Below, piece after piece: positions 23,648 to 33,600 of a stretch of DNA of 37,542 nt (within the stretch, counting starts at the first letter, position 1; each line of letters begins with the position of its first letter). The translations under genes and the position numbers were made by a program. Source of the stretch: an uncultured Clostridia bacterium (GTDB taxonomy: Bacteria > Bacillota > Clostridia > Oscillospirales > Acutalibacteraceae); contig CAKZZS010000043.1 of assembly GCA_937884975.1 (NCBI GenBank), positions 1-37,542 on the forward strand, in the 5' to 3' direction. The notes under the pieces were generated by a model. The model had not been told where the DNA came from. It saw only the letters and a program-made list of their open reading frames with translations, and did not search any database.

Positions 23648-25290
23648 TATGCGTTCACCTGCATTTCCTGTTTAGTGGGCTTTTGTTTAACTGCCCATGC
23701 AATATTTTCAGCGTGGTCTCCCACACGTTCAAAGTCAATGAGCGTATTGACAAAGAGCATTCCTGCCCTCATTTCACATTCGCCGTTGTTAAGGCGCTCA
23801 ATATGGGACATCTGGTAAGCGTCCTTGAGAGCGTCGGTTTCATCCTCAAGCTGGGTGATATATTTTGCTTTGTCAAATGAAAGCTCCTGCGCTTCAAAAG
23901 TTGCAATTGCTTCGTCAAGAAGCTTTAACACCGTTTCAAGCATATGCTTCATTTCGCTCTTTGCCGTATCGGTTAAAATAAGCTTTTCCTCGTTTTCGTT
24001 CAAAGCCGCCTCAGCGATATTCTGGGCGTGGTCGCCTATACGCTCAATATCGTTTACAACGTGGAAAAGACGACCGATATATTTTGCGTCCTCGCGGCTT
24101 ATTTCAAGAGCGTTGATTTTTACAAGGTAATGAGTGATTTTATGGTTAAGGAAATTGATAAGCTCCTCCGTCTGCATTACCTCGTCAAAGCTCTTTATAT
24201 CGTTTTTAAGCAGCATATTTGCCGCAACCGAAAGATTATTTCTTGCGAGAGAAGCCATACGAAGCGTTTCTCTGCCTGCCTGAAGAACGGCAATAGGCGG
24301 AGTGGTGAGAATATGGTCGTCAAGATATTCAAGCGTAAGCGTGTTTTCGCTTCCGTCCTTGTCGGGAATAATCTTTTTTGAAAGCTTGACAAGCCAATTT
24401 GAAAACGGAAGCAGAACGACCGTATTGATAACCTTAAAGAGAATGTGCATAATTGCTATTTGCACAACTTTGTTATCCGTTATCTTTTCTATCCAGCTGA
24501 TATACGGCGTAAAGCAGGTAATAAGAATAAACATTGCCGCGCCGAAGCAGTTGAATAAAAGGTGAATAATCGCCGCGCGCTTCGAATTCGTTTTAGTGCC
24601 TATGGAGGAAATTAGAGTCGGCACACACGAACCGATTTCCTGACCGTAAAGGACAAAAGCCGAAAACTGAATAGGTACAATTCCCTGAATTGCCATTGAC
24701 TGCAAGACACCGATGGACGCGGAGGACGACTGCAAAATCGCAGTAATTACAAAGCCTATGATAATGCCGTAAAGCGGATTTGTTGCCTTTGTAAGAAAAC
24801 CCTGAAACGCAGGGTCGTCCTTAAGCGGAGCCATTGAGGAAGACATGGTATGAATTCCGAGGAACAGCAGTCCGAAGCCAGTTATAATCTGACCGACAAA
24901 TTTAACGGTTTTCTTTTTTGAGAACGTCAGAAGCGCAACGCCGAGGAAAATGAATATCGGTGCAAAGTCACTTAAATTAAGTGAAATGAGCACACTCGTC
25001 ATCGTTGTACCGATATTTGCGCCCATTATTACGCCGACAGCCTGCGAAAGCTGCATAAGTCCGGTGTTTACAAAACCGACTACCATAACGGTAGTTGCCG
25101 CCGAAGACTGAATCAAAGCGGTAATTGTTGCGCCGACAAGGACGGCGACAATTTTATTGCTTGTTATTTTTTCAAGCATTTTTTTCAGCCTGTTTCCTGC
25201 CGCAAGCTCAAGTCCCTCGCCCATTATTTTTATGCCGTAAAGGAACATTCCGATTCCGCCGGCGAGGGTGATGTAATTAAGATAGGTCAT
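23647..25290 (-). CDS. Na+/phosphate cotransporter with PhoU-like domain
   Basis: 547 residues. The membrane half has two related Na/Pi repeats with QSS motifs: TALIQSSAATTVMVVGF near residues 57-73 and TAILQSSSASIGVLQS near 183-198. The cytoplasmic C-terminal third (about 345-535) is helical with two PhoU-like segments, each holding an ERIGDHAQNIAEAA or ERVGDHAENIAWAV type motif that binds metal. This arrangement is that of bacterial NptA/YjbB-type transporters, which move phosphate with sodium and can also export it. It lies between the GH20 gene (three-base gap) and the YhaM-like gene (one-base overlap). Confidence 0.92.
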   Translation of the reverse strand: MTYLNYITLAGGIGMFLYGIKIMGEGLELAAGNRLKKMLEKITSNKIVAVLVGATITALIQSSAATTVMVVGFVNTGLMQLSQAVGVIMGANIGTTMTSVLISLNLSDFAPIFIFLGVALLTFSKKKTVKFVGQIITGFGLLFLGIHTMSSSMAPLKDDPAFQGFLTKATNPLYGIIIGFVITAILQSSSASIGVLQSMAIQGIVPIQFSAFVLYGQEIGSCVPTLISSIGTKTNSKRAAIIHLLFNCFGAAMFILITCFTPYISWIEKITDNKVVQIAIMHILFKVINTVVLLPFSNWLVKLSKKIIPDKDGSENTLTLEYLDDHILTTPPIAVLQAGRETLRMASLARNNLSVAANMLLKNDIKSFDEVMQTEELINFLNHKITHYLVKINALEISREDAKYIGRLFHVVNDIERIGDHAQNIAEAALNENEEKLILTDTAKSEMKHMLETVLKLLDEAIATFEAQELSFDKAKYITQLEDETDALKDAYQMSHIERLNNGECEMRAGMLFVNTLIDFERVGDHAENIAWAVKQKPTKQEMQVNA

Positions 25291-25293
25291 TAC

Positions 25294-26859
25294 TTATCTT
25301 TTTCCCTTTCCTTTTTTCTTTTCATTTCGTTTAAAGTCTTTTCCGTCCTCGCCCATTGAATAGATGTTTCCGAGCCACCAGCCAAAGGGAGGATTTTTCG
25401 GACGGTAATAATTTATTTTTCTTCCGTCAAGCATAAGTCGGTAAAACTTAAGCCTGCGTTTAAAATCGTAATAGTTGCGCTTTTCAAGCGCCGTCCAACC
25501 GACCTCTGCGAGAGCCGAAATTCGAGGATAAATACCGCATTCAAGCGCGCTGTCGGTGGAAATATATTCCGTCCACAGCGCCCCCTCGATACCGCTGACC
25601 TTCAATTTTTCACTGTCAAGCTTGAGCGCCTTTTCGTTAAAGGAGTAAACCCGACTTATGGGAAGCGCAGTATGCCTGTAATCGAAATAAAAATGATTTG
25701 TAAGTGAAACCACGGTCTCCCTCGGAGAGGACTGATTTATTATCTTAACTCTGTCCGCAGAACGCCAGAGCTGACAAATAACGCTTTTGTCAACCTCGTT
25801 TTCAACGCAGTCGCTCCACGCAACAGTTTTCTTTCCCCTTTGAGAAAGCATTTGCGAAACCCGGTTTATAAAATAAACCTGAAGCTGCTTTTCATCCGCT
25901 ATACCCTGTTCCTTCATAAAGTACTGTATCTGCTCATTTTCCTTCCACTGACCGTAAACAGCCTCGTCGCTGCCGATATGAAAGCGGTCAGAGGGAAACA
26001 GCGGACAGATTTCATCAAAAAGAGATGAAAGAAAATCGTATGTGCTTTCCTTTGCAGGGTTAAGAAGATTAGGCTTAACTCCGCTCGTTACCGGAAGCGT
26101 AACCTTTTCTTCGACGCAACCGAGATAAGGATAAGAAGAAACAAACTCGCTTGAATGCCCGGGAATATCTATTTCCGGAATAACCGAAATGTGAAGACCT
26201 TTTGCGTATTCGACAACGTCTTCAATTTCTTCAAAGGTGTAATAAAAAGGTCCGTATTTTTCATTTTCATCGGGAGCGTTTATATGTTTAAGTGAATTTC
26301 TGTCCCGAACAGAGCCGATTTCATTGAGAAGCGGAAAAGCCTTGCTTTCAATTCTGTATCCGTGGTCGTCGCAAAGATGCCAGTGAAAAATGTTCATCTT
26401 AAGCATTGCCATATTGTCAAGCAGCCTTTTTACAGTTTCAACACCGAAAAAATGACGACTGACGTCAAGGAGCAGTCCGCGATGAGGGTACTTCGGCTTA
26501 TCTTCAATAAAAAAGCCGTTCACCCTTGCAATTCCGCCTTTTTTTGGCGACTGGAGCAAAATCCATTTAAGCGTAACTGCGCCGTAAAACGCACCGGTTT
26601 CGGTAGACGCTTTTATGTAAACATCGCCGTTTTCCGTATAAAGGGCATACCCTTCCGCGGCAATGCCGTTGACCTTTTTTATCCTTATGGCATTTGAGGA
26701 CTCATCGGGGTTGGTTTTAAGGTAAGTTGTCAGATACTTTCCGACTGAAACAAACTCCTCAGAGCAAAGCACGGAGGTTTTTGTTGAAATTTCAACTGTT
26801 GTTTCCCTTGCGTCATATCTGACGGGTTTGGGAATAACGGAATATTTGAGCATAGCCAT
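25294..26859 (-). CDS. Cytoplasmic GH20 beta-N-acetylhexosaminidase
   Basis: Retaining glycosidase that removes terminal GlcNAc or GalNAc by substrate-assisted catalysis. The 521-residue protein has the GH20b domain at the N-terminus (IPKPVRYD onward), then the TIM barrel with LLLDVSRHFF, HWHLCDDHGYRIE and PEIDIPGHS. The catalytic pair D298-E299 sits in HIGSDEAVYGQW, and the C-terminal W-rich substrate loop is present. There is no signal peptide, so it should act inside the cell on imported oligosaccharides. It is the first gene after the promoter at 26890-26918 and heads a long cotranscribed run. Two nearby Met codons (1 and 3) are both possible starts after GGGGG. Confidence 0.94.
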   Translation of the reverse strand: MAMLKYSVIPKPVRYDARETTVEISTKTSVLCSEEFVSVGKYLTTYLKTNPDESSNAIRIKKVNGIAAEGYALYTENGDVYIKASTETGAFYGAVTLKWILLQSPKKGGIARVNGFFIEDKPKYPHRGLLLDVSRHFFGVETVKRLLDNMAMLKMNIFHWHLCDDHGYRIESKAFPLLNEIGSVRDRNSLKHINAPDENEKYGPFYYTFEEIEDVVEYAKGLHISVIPEIDIPGHSSEFVSSYPYLGCVEEKVTLPVTSGVKPNLLNPAKESTYDFLSSLFDEICPLFPSDRFHIGSDEAVYGQWKENEQIQYFMKEQGIADEKQLQVYFINRVSQMLSQRGKKTVAWSDCVENEVDKSVICQLWRSADRVKIINQSSPRETVVSLTNHFYFDYRHTALPISRVYSFNEKALKLDSEKLKVSGIEGALWTEYISTDSALECGIYPRISALAEVGWTALEKRNYYDFKRRLKFYRLMLDGRKINYYRPKNPPFGWWLGNIYSMGEDGKDFKRNEKKKGKGKR

Positions 26860-26889
26860 ATACCCCCAATTTAAAATATACCAATTTGT

Positions 26890-26918
26890 ATTATAACAAA
26901 TAATAAACGATTTGTTAA
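26890..26918 (-). promoter_or_regulatory. Sigma-A promoter of the GH20-led operon
   Basis: On the minus strand TTAACA (26913-26918), 17-base spacer, TATAAT (26890-26895), 11 of 12 consensus positions. The -35 element lies four bases past the spoIIR stop codon. No terminator was seen between spoIIR and this promoter, so forespore transcripts could run on into the GH20 gene. Confidence 0.8.
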
Positions 26919-26921
26919 GTG

Positions 26922-27536
26922 TTATTTTGCTTTTGAGCAGATTTTTTCAATAAGCTCGCAGATTTTAAAACGCACCTCAATTTCGGGGTTGGATTTTGTA
27001 AGCCTTATCTCTTTTTCATCAAGCACGTCCGACAAATCCTTTTCCCCCTTCGCCGCAGGCAGACACAGCGGCGGAAACATTACGCACCACCAGTTATGTC
27101 CCTTTCCGCTCCCGATTACTATCTTCACCGCCGTATAGTCCCCTGCCGGAAGCGTTACGTCGTTTTCGTATGTTCTTACGGGGAAAAACGAGCGTCCGAT
27201 TTCAACCGAGACGGGATAGGAAAAGCCGTTTTCCCTTATGACTGTTTCGGCTGTATTTTTAATTTTTTGAGCAGCTGCCGAGCATTTTTCAACCGCTTCT
27301 TCCATATTTTCAGCGCCCGAAAACGCCTCTTTGCCCGTTTTGAGCACCTCATCACGAACCTTTAATTTAAGGCTCTGGTCAATTTCGGAGTCGGAGTTTG
27401 CCCTTATATGAAGCCGAAGCACATTAGAACGTATTTGCTCGCTTGAAGAAATAAATGAAGCAAGACTTAAGTACAAAGAAAAAATAAGCGCGACAAAAAG
27501 AGAGGAAGCTATAATCCTGAAATTTTTACTATACAT
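26922..27536 (-). CDS. spoIIR: Stage II sporulation protein R
   Basis: Forespore-made secreted signal protein. In Bacillus it activates the SpoIIGA protease in the mother cell, which processes pro-sigma-E. The protein (204 residues from the chosen start) has an N-terminal signal or anchor segment (about 7-26), then the family hallmarks VLRLHIRANSDSEIDQSLK and GKGHNWWCVMFPPLCLP. The ATG at 27536 is preferred over a GTG at 27554 because GAAAGGAC lies about eight bases upstream of it. That Shine-Dalgarno site is embedded in a terminator-like hairpin shared with the end of the fucosidase gene. A forespore-type promoter candidate lies just upstream. Confidence 0.96.
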   Translation of the reverse strand: MYSKNFRIIASSLFVALIFSLYLSLASFISSSEQIRSNVLRLHIRANSDSEIDQSLKLKVRDEVLKTGKEAFSGAENMEEAVEKCSAAAQKIKNTAETVIRENGFSYPVSVEIGRSFFPVRTYENDVTLPAGDYTAVKIVIGSGKGHNWWCVMFPPLCLPAAKGEKDLSDVLDEKEIRLTKSNPEIEVRFKICELIEKICSKAK

Positions 27537-27537
27537 A

Positions 27538-27574
27538 AAAAACCGTCCTTTCACTTAAAGTTTGGACGGTTTTT
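27538..27574 (-). terminator. Terminator of the fucosidase operon that contains the spoIIR ribosome site
   Basis: Arms 27564-27574 and 27538-27548 form an 11-bp stem, GC-rich in the middle, with a 15-base loop. On the minus strand the 3' arm ends in six Ts directly before the spoIIR ATG. The 3' arm includes the GGA of the spoIIR Shine-Dalgarno site. On the plus strand a T-run is also present, so it can work both ways. Confidence 0.8.
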
Positions 27575-27588
27575 AAAAATGTTATTCA
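27558..27588 (-). promoter_or_regulatory. Candidate forespore (sigma-F/sigma-G type) promoter of spoIIR
   Basis: TGAATA (27583-27588, minus strand) overlaps the fucosidase stop codon and equals the sigma-G -35 consensus. GTCCAAACTT (27558-27567) lies 15 bases downstream and fits the sigma-F -10 pattern GGNNANANTR at four of six fixed positions. Transcription would begin near 27551, inside the loop of the hairpin at 27538-27574. Partial match only. Confidence 0.4.
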
Positions 27589-29060
27589 ATTTCTATTTTA
27601 AAGCAGACGGGTTTATCCGATTTAAAGGATTCTTTCTTTTTAATCACCATTTCGTTTTCATTTCTTTCAAATTCTACTTTTTCGCCGGTCGAAAGAAGGG
27701 TGATTTCTTTAACAAGGCAGTCGTGAGGAACAGTCTTTTTAAAGGTCTTGATTTTTACATCCTCGCCGTCGGGACGCATCTGGAAAGCGTAGACAAAGCC
27801 GTTTTTATAAGTGAAGCGAAAATCCTTTTCGGTGTATTTCTTTTCGTCGCCGTCCTGGAAAAAGCCCTCCTTGTTATTCACCTTGCCCTCGCCGAACTGA
27901 CGGAAGAATACGGTGTCGTAAATGCCCTCGCCGTTTTTATCCATCCATTCACCTATTTCCTTTAATACCGCGGTTTCCTCATCGGTAAACGTACCGTCGG
28001 GTTTTGGTCCGATATTAAGAAGAAGCATTCCGTTTTTACTTACGATATCGACAAGGTCGCATATAATCTGGCGTGAGGATTTGTATTCGTTATCCTTTCT
28101 GTAGCCCCAGGAGCATTTGCCTATAGCGGTATCCGTCTGCCACGGAATGGGAGAAATACCCGTAAGCGCTCCCCTTTCAACGTCAAAGGTTGCAACCGTC
28201 GGAGCAAACGCCTGGTGCTTATAGTTTATGGTAACCTCTTTTCCCCATTCATCTGCTCTGTTGTAATAATAAGCGGCAATTTTTTTAAGATACGGCTTAA
28301 AGGAATGGTTATGAATCCACCAGTCAAAATAAAGGCTTGACGGTTGATATCGGTCAATAAGCTCGCAGGTGCGAACCATCCAGTCCTCGAGCCATTCCTT
28401 TGTTGCGCCTTCGCCGTAGGTGTCTTCAGTCGTATTTGTCATATTCTTCGGTTTAAAGCTTTCGTTATAAACCGCAGGTCCGTAAAAGTCGGCATACCTT
28501 TCGTCATTAACGTCCGAGTCAAACTCCCTGCCGGGGTTCATAAAGAAATAGTGCTCGGCGCGGTGGGTCGAAGCGCAGAATTCAAGTCCTTTCTTCTCAC
28601 ATGCAGCCTTTATTTCGCCTGCAATATCACAGCAGGGACCCATTTCGGCGGCATTCCACTTATTAAAATCTGTTTTATACATTGCAAAGCCGTCGTGATG
28701 CTCGCAAACGGGCATTACAAATCTTGCGCCTGCGTTTTTAAAGGTTTCAACCCATCTGTCGGCGTCAAAGTTTTCACCCTTAAACATAGGAATAAGATCC
28801 TTGTATCCAAAGGTCTTCTGGTCGCCGTAGGTCTTTCTGTGATATTCAAACTCACGCACATTTTTGTCATACATTGAGCGAGAATACCACTCCGAGCCGA
28901 AGCCGGGAACGCTGTAAACGCCCCAGTGAATAAAAATGCCGAATTTTCCCCTGTAGTACCAGTCGGGTGTTTTGTGATTTGAAAGCGACTGCCAGTTATC
29001 CTTGTATTTTCCGTTTTCGATAACAAGGTCAATTTGCTTTAAATAATCCTGAACGGTCAT
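27582..29060 (-). CDS. GH29 alpha-L-fucosidase, cytoplasmic
   Basis: Retaining glycosidase that releases L-fucose from glycans. The 492-residue protein has the GH29 barrel landmarks WYYRGKFGIFIHWGVYSVP (33-51), EHHDGFAMY (120-128) and YFDWW, whose D246 should be the nucleophile. GMLLLNIGPKPDGT follows near the end of the barrel, and a C-terminal beta domain completes it. There is no signal peptide, so it would act on imported fucosylated oligosaccharides. The acid/base residue of GH29 is poorly conserved and was not assigned. The start follows GAGGTGC. It lies 11 bases after the MATE gene and shares its transcript. Confidence 0.93.
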   Translation of the reverse strand: MTVQDYLKQIDLVIENGKYKDNWQSLSNHKTPDWYYRGKFGIFIHWGVYSVPGFGSEWYSRSMYDKNVREFEYHRKTYGDQKTFGYKDLIPMFKGENFDADRWVETFKNAGARFVMPVCEHHDGFAMYKTDFNKWNAAEMGPCCDIAGEIKAACEKKGLEFCASTHRAEHYFFMNPGREFDSDVNDERYADFYGPAVYNESFKPKNMTNTTEDTYGEGATKEWLEDWMVRTCELIDRYQPSSLYFDWWIHNHSFKPYLKKIAAYYYNRADEWGKEVTINYKHQAFAPTVATFDVERGALTGISPIPWQTDTAIGKCSWGYRKDNEYKSSRQIICDLVDIVSKNGMLLLNIGPKPDGTFTDEETAVLKEIGEWMDKNGEGIYDTVFFRQFGEGKVNNKEGFFQDGDEKKYTEKDFRFTYKNGFVYAFQMRPDGEDVKIKTFKKTVPHDCLVKEITLLSTGEKVEFERNENEMVIKKKESFKSDKPVCFKIEIE

Positions 29061-29071
29061 ATTCGCACCTC

Positions 29072-30469
29072 TTAATCAACTATATTATTCATCCACACGC
29101 CCTTTCTGACAAGGACTGTGCCGATAACGCATTTAATGAGATTTGCAAGTTCGACAAAAACAAAAATCCATATTATGTAAAGGTTTGTAAAGCGGCTGAG
29201 CACGAACGCGAGAGGCACGCTCACAACCCACATAAACGCGCTGTCAAACAGAAAGGTTACAATTGTTCTTCCGCCCGAACGAAGCGTAAAATACGTTGTA
29301 TGCATAAGCGCTATCATAGGCGCTATGAACGCCTGAACCGTAAGGAATTGCGCGGCAATTGTCTTCGCCTGCTCAGTTGTATTGTAAATAAGCGGAAACA
29401 GATGTGATGTGGAAAGAATAAGAATTCCCGAAACGGTTGCAATAAAAACGGAAAAAGCAATAATTTTATTGTCCTCATCCTTTGCCTGTTCAAAGCGTTT
29501 TGCGCCAAGGTGCTGACCGACAATAATCGCTATCGCGTCACCCATCGCAAAAAATACAACATTAAAAACGTTGCTGACAGTGCCCGAAATATTGTAAGCC
29601 GCAACTACATTGAGTCCCCTTAAGGAGTAGCACTGGGCAAGCATTGCCATTCCTGCGGACCAGAGAGCCTCGTTTACAAGAAGCGGCGCGCCCTTTATAA
29701 AATATCTTTTTACAAGGGAGAGCGGCACACGCATTGTTTTATAAACTCCCTTAAGATAACGGCATTTGCCGCCCGTATGCTTATGCGCCCAAACTACAAC
29801 AACAGTCATTTCAACAAAACGCGAAAGTACGGTTGCAATTGCCGCTCCGTTTACACCCATAACCGGGAAACCGAGCTTACCGTAAATAAGAATATAATTG
29901 AAAACAAGGTTGACGCAGACCGCAACGAGTCCTGCGCGCATAGGCACAACCGTTTCGCCGCATTCACGAAGCGTATTTGCATACGCCTGAACCGCGGTAA
30001 ACGCAGGAAGACCTATTAGCATTATTTTTAAATATCCGCTGCCGTAATTAAGCGCTGCGGCAAGGTCGCCGCTGTCCTCGGAGCCTTTCAAATAAAGGGA
30101 AATAAGGCTGTCGCCGAAAAACACGAATACAAAAACGGCAATTGAAAGCAGTATCAGTCCCATCCAGATTTTATAACGGAAGGTGTGCCTGATACCCTCT
30201 TCATCCTCGCTTCCGTAATACTGGGCGGTAAAAATACCTGCGCCTGCAAATCCGCCGAAAATGCAAAGATAAAATACAAAAATCAGCTGATTTACAATTG
30301 CAACCGAGCTCATCTGCTCGGTTCCGACACGTCCGACCATAATGTTATCAAGAAGCGAAACAAAATTTGTAATTCCGCTTTGAATCATTATCGGCACTGC
30401 AACCTTGAGCACCCTTTTATAAAACGCCCTGTCACCTATAAACTTTTTTCTTAAACCGACTTTTTCCAT
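29072..30469 (-). CDS. MATE family efflux transporter
   Basis: 465 residues with about twelve hydrophobic segments in two similar halves, the MATE pattern. Recognisable pieces are VAVPIMIQSGITNFVSLLDNIMVGRVG at the N-terminus, split here only for description as the usual first helix and loop, and the matching start of the second half around GAPLLVNEALWSAGMAM. Such proteins export cationic drugs or metabolites using Na+ or H+. Being upstream of a fucosidase is unusual and may point to sugar or metabolite transport, but that is inference. AAAGG precedes the ATG. Confidence 0.92.
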   Translation of the reverse strand: MEKVGLRKKFIGDRAFYKRVLKVAVPIMIQSGITNFVSLLDNIMVGRVGTEQMSSVAIVNQLIFVFYLCIFGGFAGAGIFTAQYYGSEDEEGIRHTFRYKIWMGLILLSIAVFVFVFFGDSLISLYLKGSEDSGDLAAALNYGSGYLKIMLIGLPAFTAVQAYANTLRECGETVVPMRAGLVAVCVNLVFNYILIYGKLGFPVMGVNGAAIATVLSRFVEMTVVVVWAHKHTGGKCRYLKGVYKTMRVPLSLVKRYFIKGAPLLVNEALWSAGMAMLAQCYSLRGLNVVAAYNISGTVSNVFNVVFFAMGDAIAIIVGQHLGAKRFEQAKDEDNKIIAFSVFIATVSGILILSTSHLFPLIYNTTEQAKTIAAQFLTVQAFIAPMIALMHTTYFTLRSGGRTIVTFLFDSAFMWVVSVPLAFVLSRFTNLYIIWIFVFVELANLIKCVIGTVLVRKGVWMNNIVD

Positions 30470-30489
30470 AGACCTTTTCCGTAATAACT

Positions 30490-30498
30490 TTTATACCA
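30490..30498 (-). promoter_or_regulatory. Extended -10 element before the MATE-fucosidase operon
   Basis: TGGTATAAA on the minus strand, about 20 bases before the MATE start codon. No good -35 hexamer lies at the right distance, so it is a weak candidate that depends on the extended element. Confidence 0.4.
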
Positions 30499-30532
30499 TT
30501 TAATAATATACGAAAAGAAAGAAAAAGGCAAC

Positions 30533-30563
30533 AAAAAAATCCCCCTTTTTTTCAAGGGGGATT
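30533..30563 (-). terminator. Terminator after the dockerin protein gene
   Basis: A perfect 10-bp stem (30554-30563 with 30538-30547) containing five G-C pairs in a row, six-base loop, followed on the minus strand by a run of seven T residues. Confidence 0.92.
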
Positions 30564-30604
30564 CCTTTGTGTGATTCCGCCGTAAAGGCAGATGCTTAAA
30601 AGGT

Positions 30605-33600
30605 TTATTTATAGTACTCCATATCCTGTCCGAGAGCTTTTGCGCCCGTCATCTGGAGTTCCACCTTCGCCATATCGAAGCCGTCAATAACCGAGTCGCC
30701 GTTTACGTCGCCGGCAATTCTGAAAAGTCTGCCTTCAATTGCCTGACCGAAGAGAGTCTCGTCAAACATAGCGTCGTAGTCGGTGGAGTTAATAAGTCCG
30801 TCGCCGTTTACGTCGCCGTAAAGAATAACCGTTGCCTGCTCGTAAACTACAGTAGGATCGGCAATTGAAACGCACTTGATTACACATCCCGTACCGATAT
30901 AATCAGCGTCGGTAAGCTGCGTTTCGCCTCTGAAAGCAATAATCTGTCTGCCGTCGTTTTCAAGAAGCGACTTGACATTTGCAAGTGACGTATCGCTTGC
31001 ATCAAGACCTACAAGGTAGTAATACTCCGTATCCGTCCTGTCAACTATAAGCGAGCTGCCTGTTTCGGGAATAATCTGCTGAATTTCTTCAAGTGAGTTG
31101 ATAGCGTCTATAATAGCCTGCGTTGCTTCGGCAATTTCTTCAACTGTCGCATCGGGATCGTTATCAACTGCCTGACCTGCTGTAATAGCGTCCTCGAGTG
31201 CCTGAATACTTTCTGGTGTCATACCTGTAGTATCGGTATTTTCACCCTCTGTAATCTTTTCTTCAAGCTCTGTCTTATCGGGAGTTAAGCCGTTGATAGC
31301 ATCTTCAATTGCCGCAATTGCATCGTTGATTTCTTCAACAGTTGCATCCGGGTCGTTGTCAACCGCTTCAGCCGCTGTGATAGCGTCTTCAAGCGCCTGA
31401 ATGCTTTCGGGTGTCATACCTGTTGTATCGGTATTCTCGCCCTCTGTAATCTTTTCTTCAAGCTCTGTCTTGTCAGGAGTTAAGCCGTTGATGGCATCTT
31501 CAATTGCCGCAATTGCATCGTTGATTTCTTCAACAGTAGCATCCGGGTCATTGTCAACCGCTTCAGCCGCTGTGATAGCGTCCTCGAGTGCCTGAATGCT
31601 TTCGGGTGTCATACCTGTTGTATCGGTATTCTCGCCCTCTGTTATCTTTTCTTCAAGCTCTGTCTTGTCAGGTGTCAAGCCGTTGATAGCATCTTCAATT
31701 GCCGCAATTGCATCGTTGATTTCTTCAACAGTTGCATCCGGGTCGTTGTCAACCGCTTCAGCCGCTGTGATAGCGTCTTCAAGCGCCTGAATGCTTTCGG
31801 GTGTCATACCTGTTGTATCGGTATTTTCGCCCTCTGTAATTTTATCTTCAAGAGCTGTCTTGTCGGGAGTAAGACCCTCAAGAGCATCGTTGATAGCGTC
31901 AATAGCGTCCTGAATAATCTGATCGGCAGTGCCGTCTCCGATATCGTAAGGAGGATTATTTATAATTTCCTCTGCCGCCGCAATTGCATCTTCAAGCGCC
32001 TGAACGCTTTCGGGAGTGTATGCGTCGGGGTTGGCGCTGATTACATCGTTTGCGTTGTCGACTGCTTCCTCGAGAGCGGTTGTGTCAGCCTGAGGATTCT
32101 GGTGAGTCTTATATGAAAGTCCCTCAATTGCATATTCAAGCTCTTCTGTTGCGGCGTCTATCATAGGCTGGTTTACATTGTTGTCGTCAATGTAAAGTCC
32201 GCGCTGAACATTGGTTGCCGCCTGGTATGCCGTCAAGAAGTCATTCCAAGCTTCATCTATATAGTGATGGTCGGCGTTATTTCCTGCAATATCATAAGTC
32301 TCTGCAAGAGCAATAGCCGCGTCGAGAGCAGTATAATCGCACGGGAAATCAGTTCCCTGGATATAACCGTTAAGCTGTGAAACAAGAGCGTCGATATCAG
32401 TCTGGGGATAATATTCGGTTCCGTCAAATCTGTAATTTTCGTCAATGCTGTTTACAAGAGCTACAAGTTCAGCCTGTCTTTCGGGTGAAAGCGGAGAATT
32501 GCTGTCGTTGGCAACGGAACGTGCCTTTGCATAGACCTTGATTATTTCACGAAGGTCGGTAACATTGATATTAAACGTAACAGTTTCCGTATAGGTCGAA
32601 TTGCTTGAGGAGGAGTTTCCGGATTTAAACTTAATTGTCCAGTCAAATGTATAGTGCTTTTCGCCCTGCGCCGGGAAGGTGTAAATGTATCTCCACCTTA
32701 CCTCGGAATTTGCCATCTGTTCCTCAAAGGTTGCGCCGGTAACGCCGGGAAGGTTTCCGTCCGTGCTGTCAGCCGGCTTATCGCCTGCGTTTCCGGTTTC
32801 ACAGTAGTAAACTATATCGTCATTCGTAAGGTTATTATCGGTGATAAACGCAGTACTTGAATCTGCAAATACAACCTGTGTAACGCGTGCAAATTTTGAA
32901 GGATCGTTCTTAACCGCGGATACAGCAGCATTGAAGGAGAATTCCTGGTCATCCTTCGTCTGAACGAAGTTAAAATTATTGCTCTCAACCCACAGCGTTA
33001 CGCCGTTAGCACCTCTGCCGTCGGAATAATTTGCGTCAGCAGCGTGATCGTATCTGCCGTACTGTTCAACGGGACCTGCACCGCGAGTATCAACTATAAA
33101 GTAAGCGTAAACGGAAAAGCTTGATGTAACGGGAGTGCCGGGAGCAATTTTATTTCCCGAAGCATCTCTCCAACCGCCGAAGGTTGCGTTTTCCTTTGTC
33201 GGGTCTTCAACAAAATGGTCCGTTACGTCGTGGAAATTGAAGCCGCCGTCTGCAGCAAAGGAGCTTGTTGCATAGAGAACGCCGTCAACATAGTAGCTGA
33301 TAACCTCAAAATCGTTTCTTATAACCGCGTCAACTGCCGCCTGAAGCTCTGCAGCCTTTGCATTAAGCATTGAGTTGTTTTCAGCGGTATCCTCAAGGTG
33401 ACGGTCAATTGCCCTTGCCTCGGCAAGAACTGCCGCCATTGCGTTATAAGTCGTCTCGTCATAAATCTTTCCGCCGAGTGACTGAGTATTTTCGCCGAGA
33501 GCCTCTGCGTTTGCGATAGCCGCGTCAAGAGCGGTATAGTCTGCGCATAGTCTCTGGGTAACGGCGCTGACAAGAGAGTCAACGGTTTCCTGTGAATAAT

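Noticed and set aside
31401..31790. Two adjacent 64-aa plus-strand reading frames with almost the same sequence
   Set aside because: They are the antisense of the 195-bp FIVAR repeats. Their Ser/Val/Ala-rich translation follows the codon bias of the real minus-strand gene, and neither has a ribosome site.
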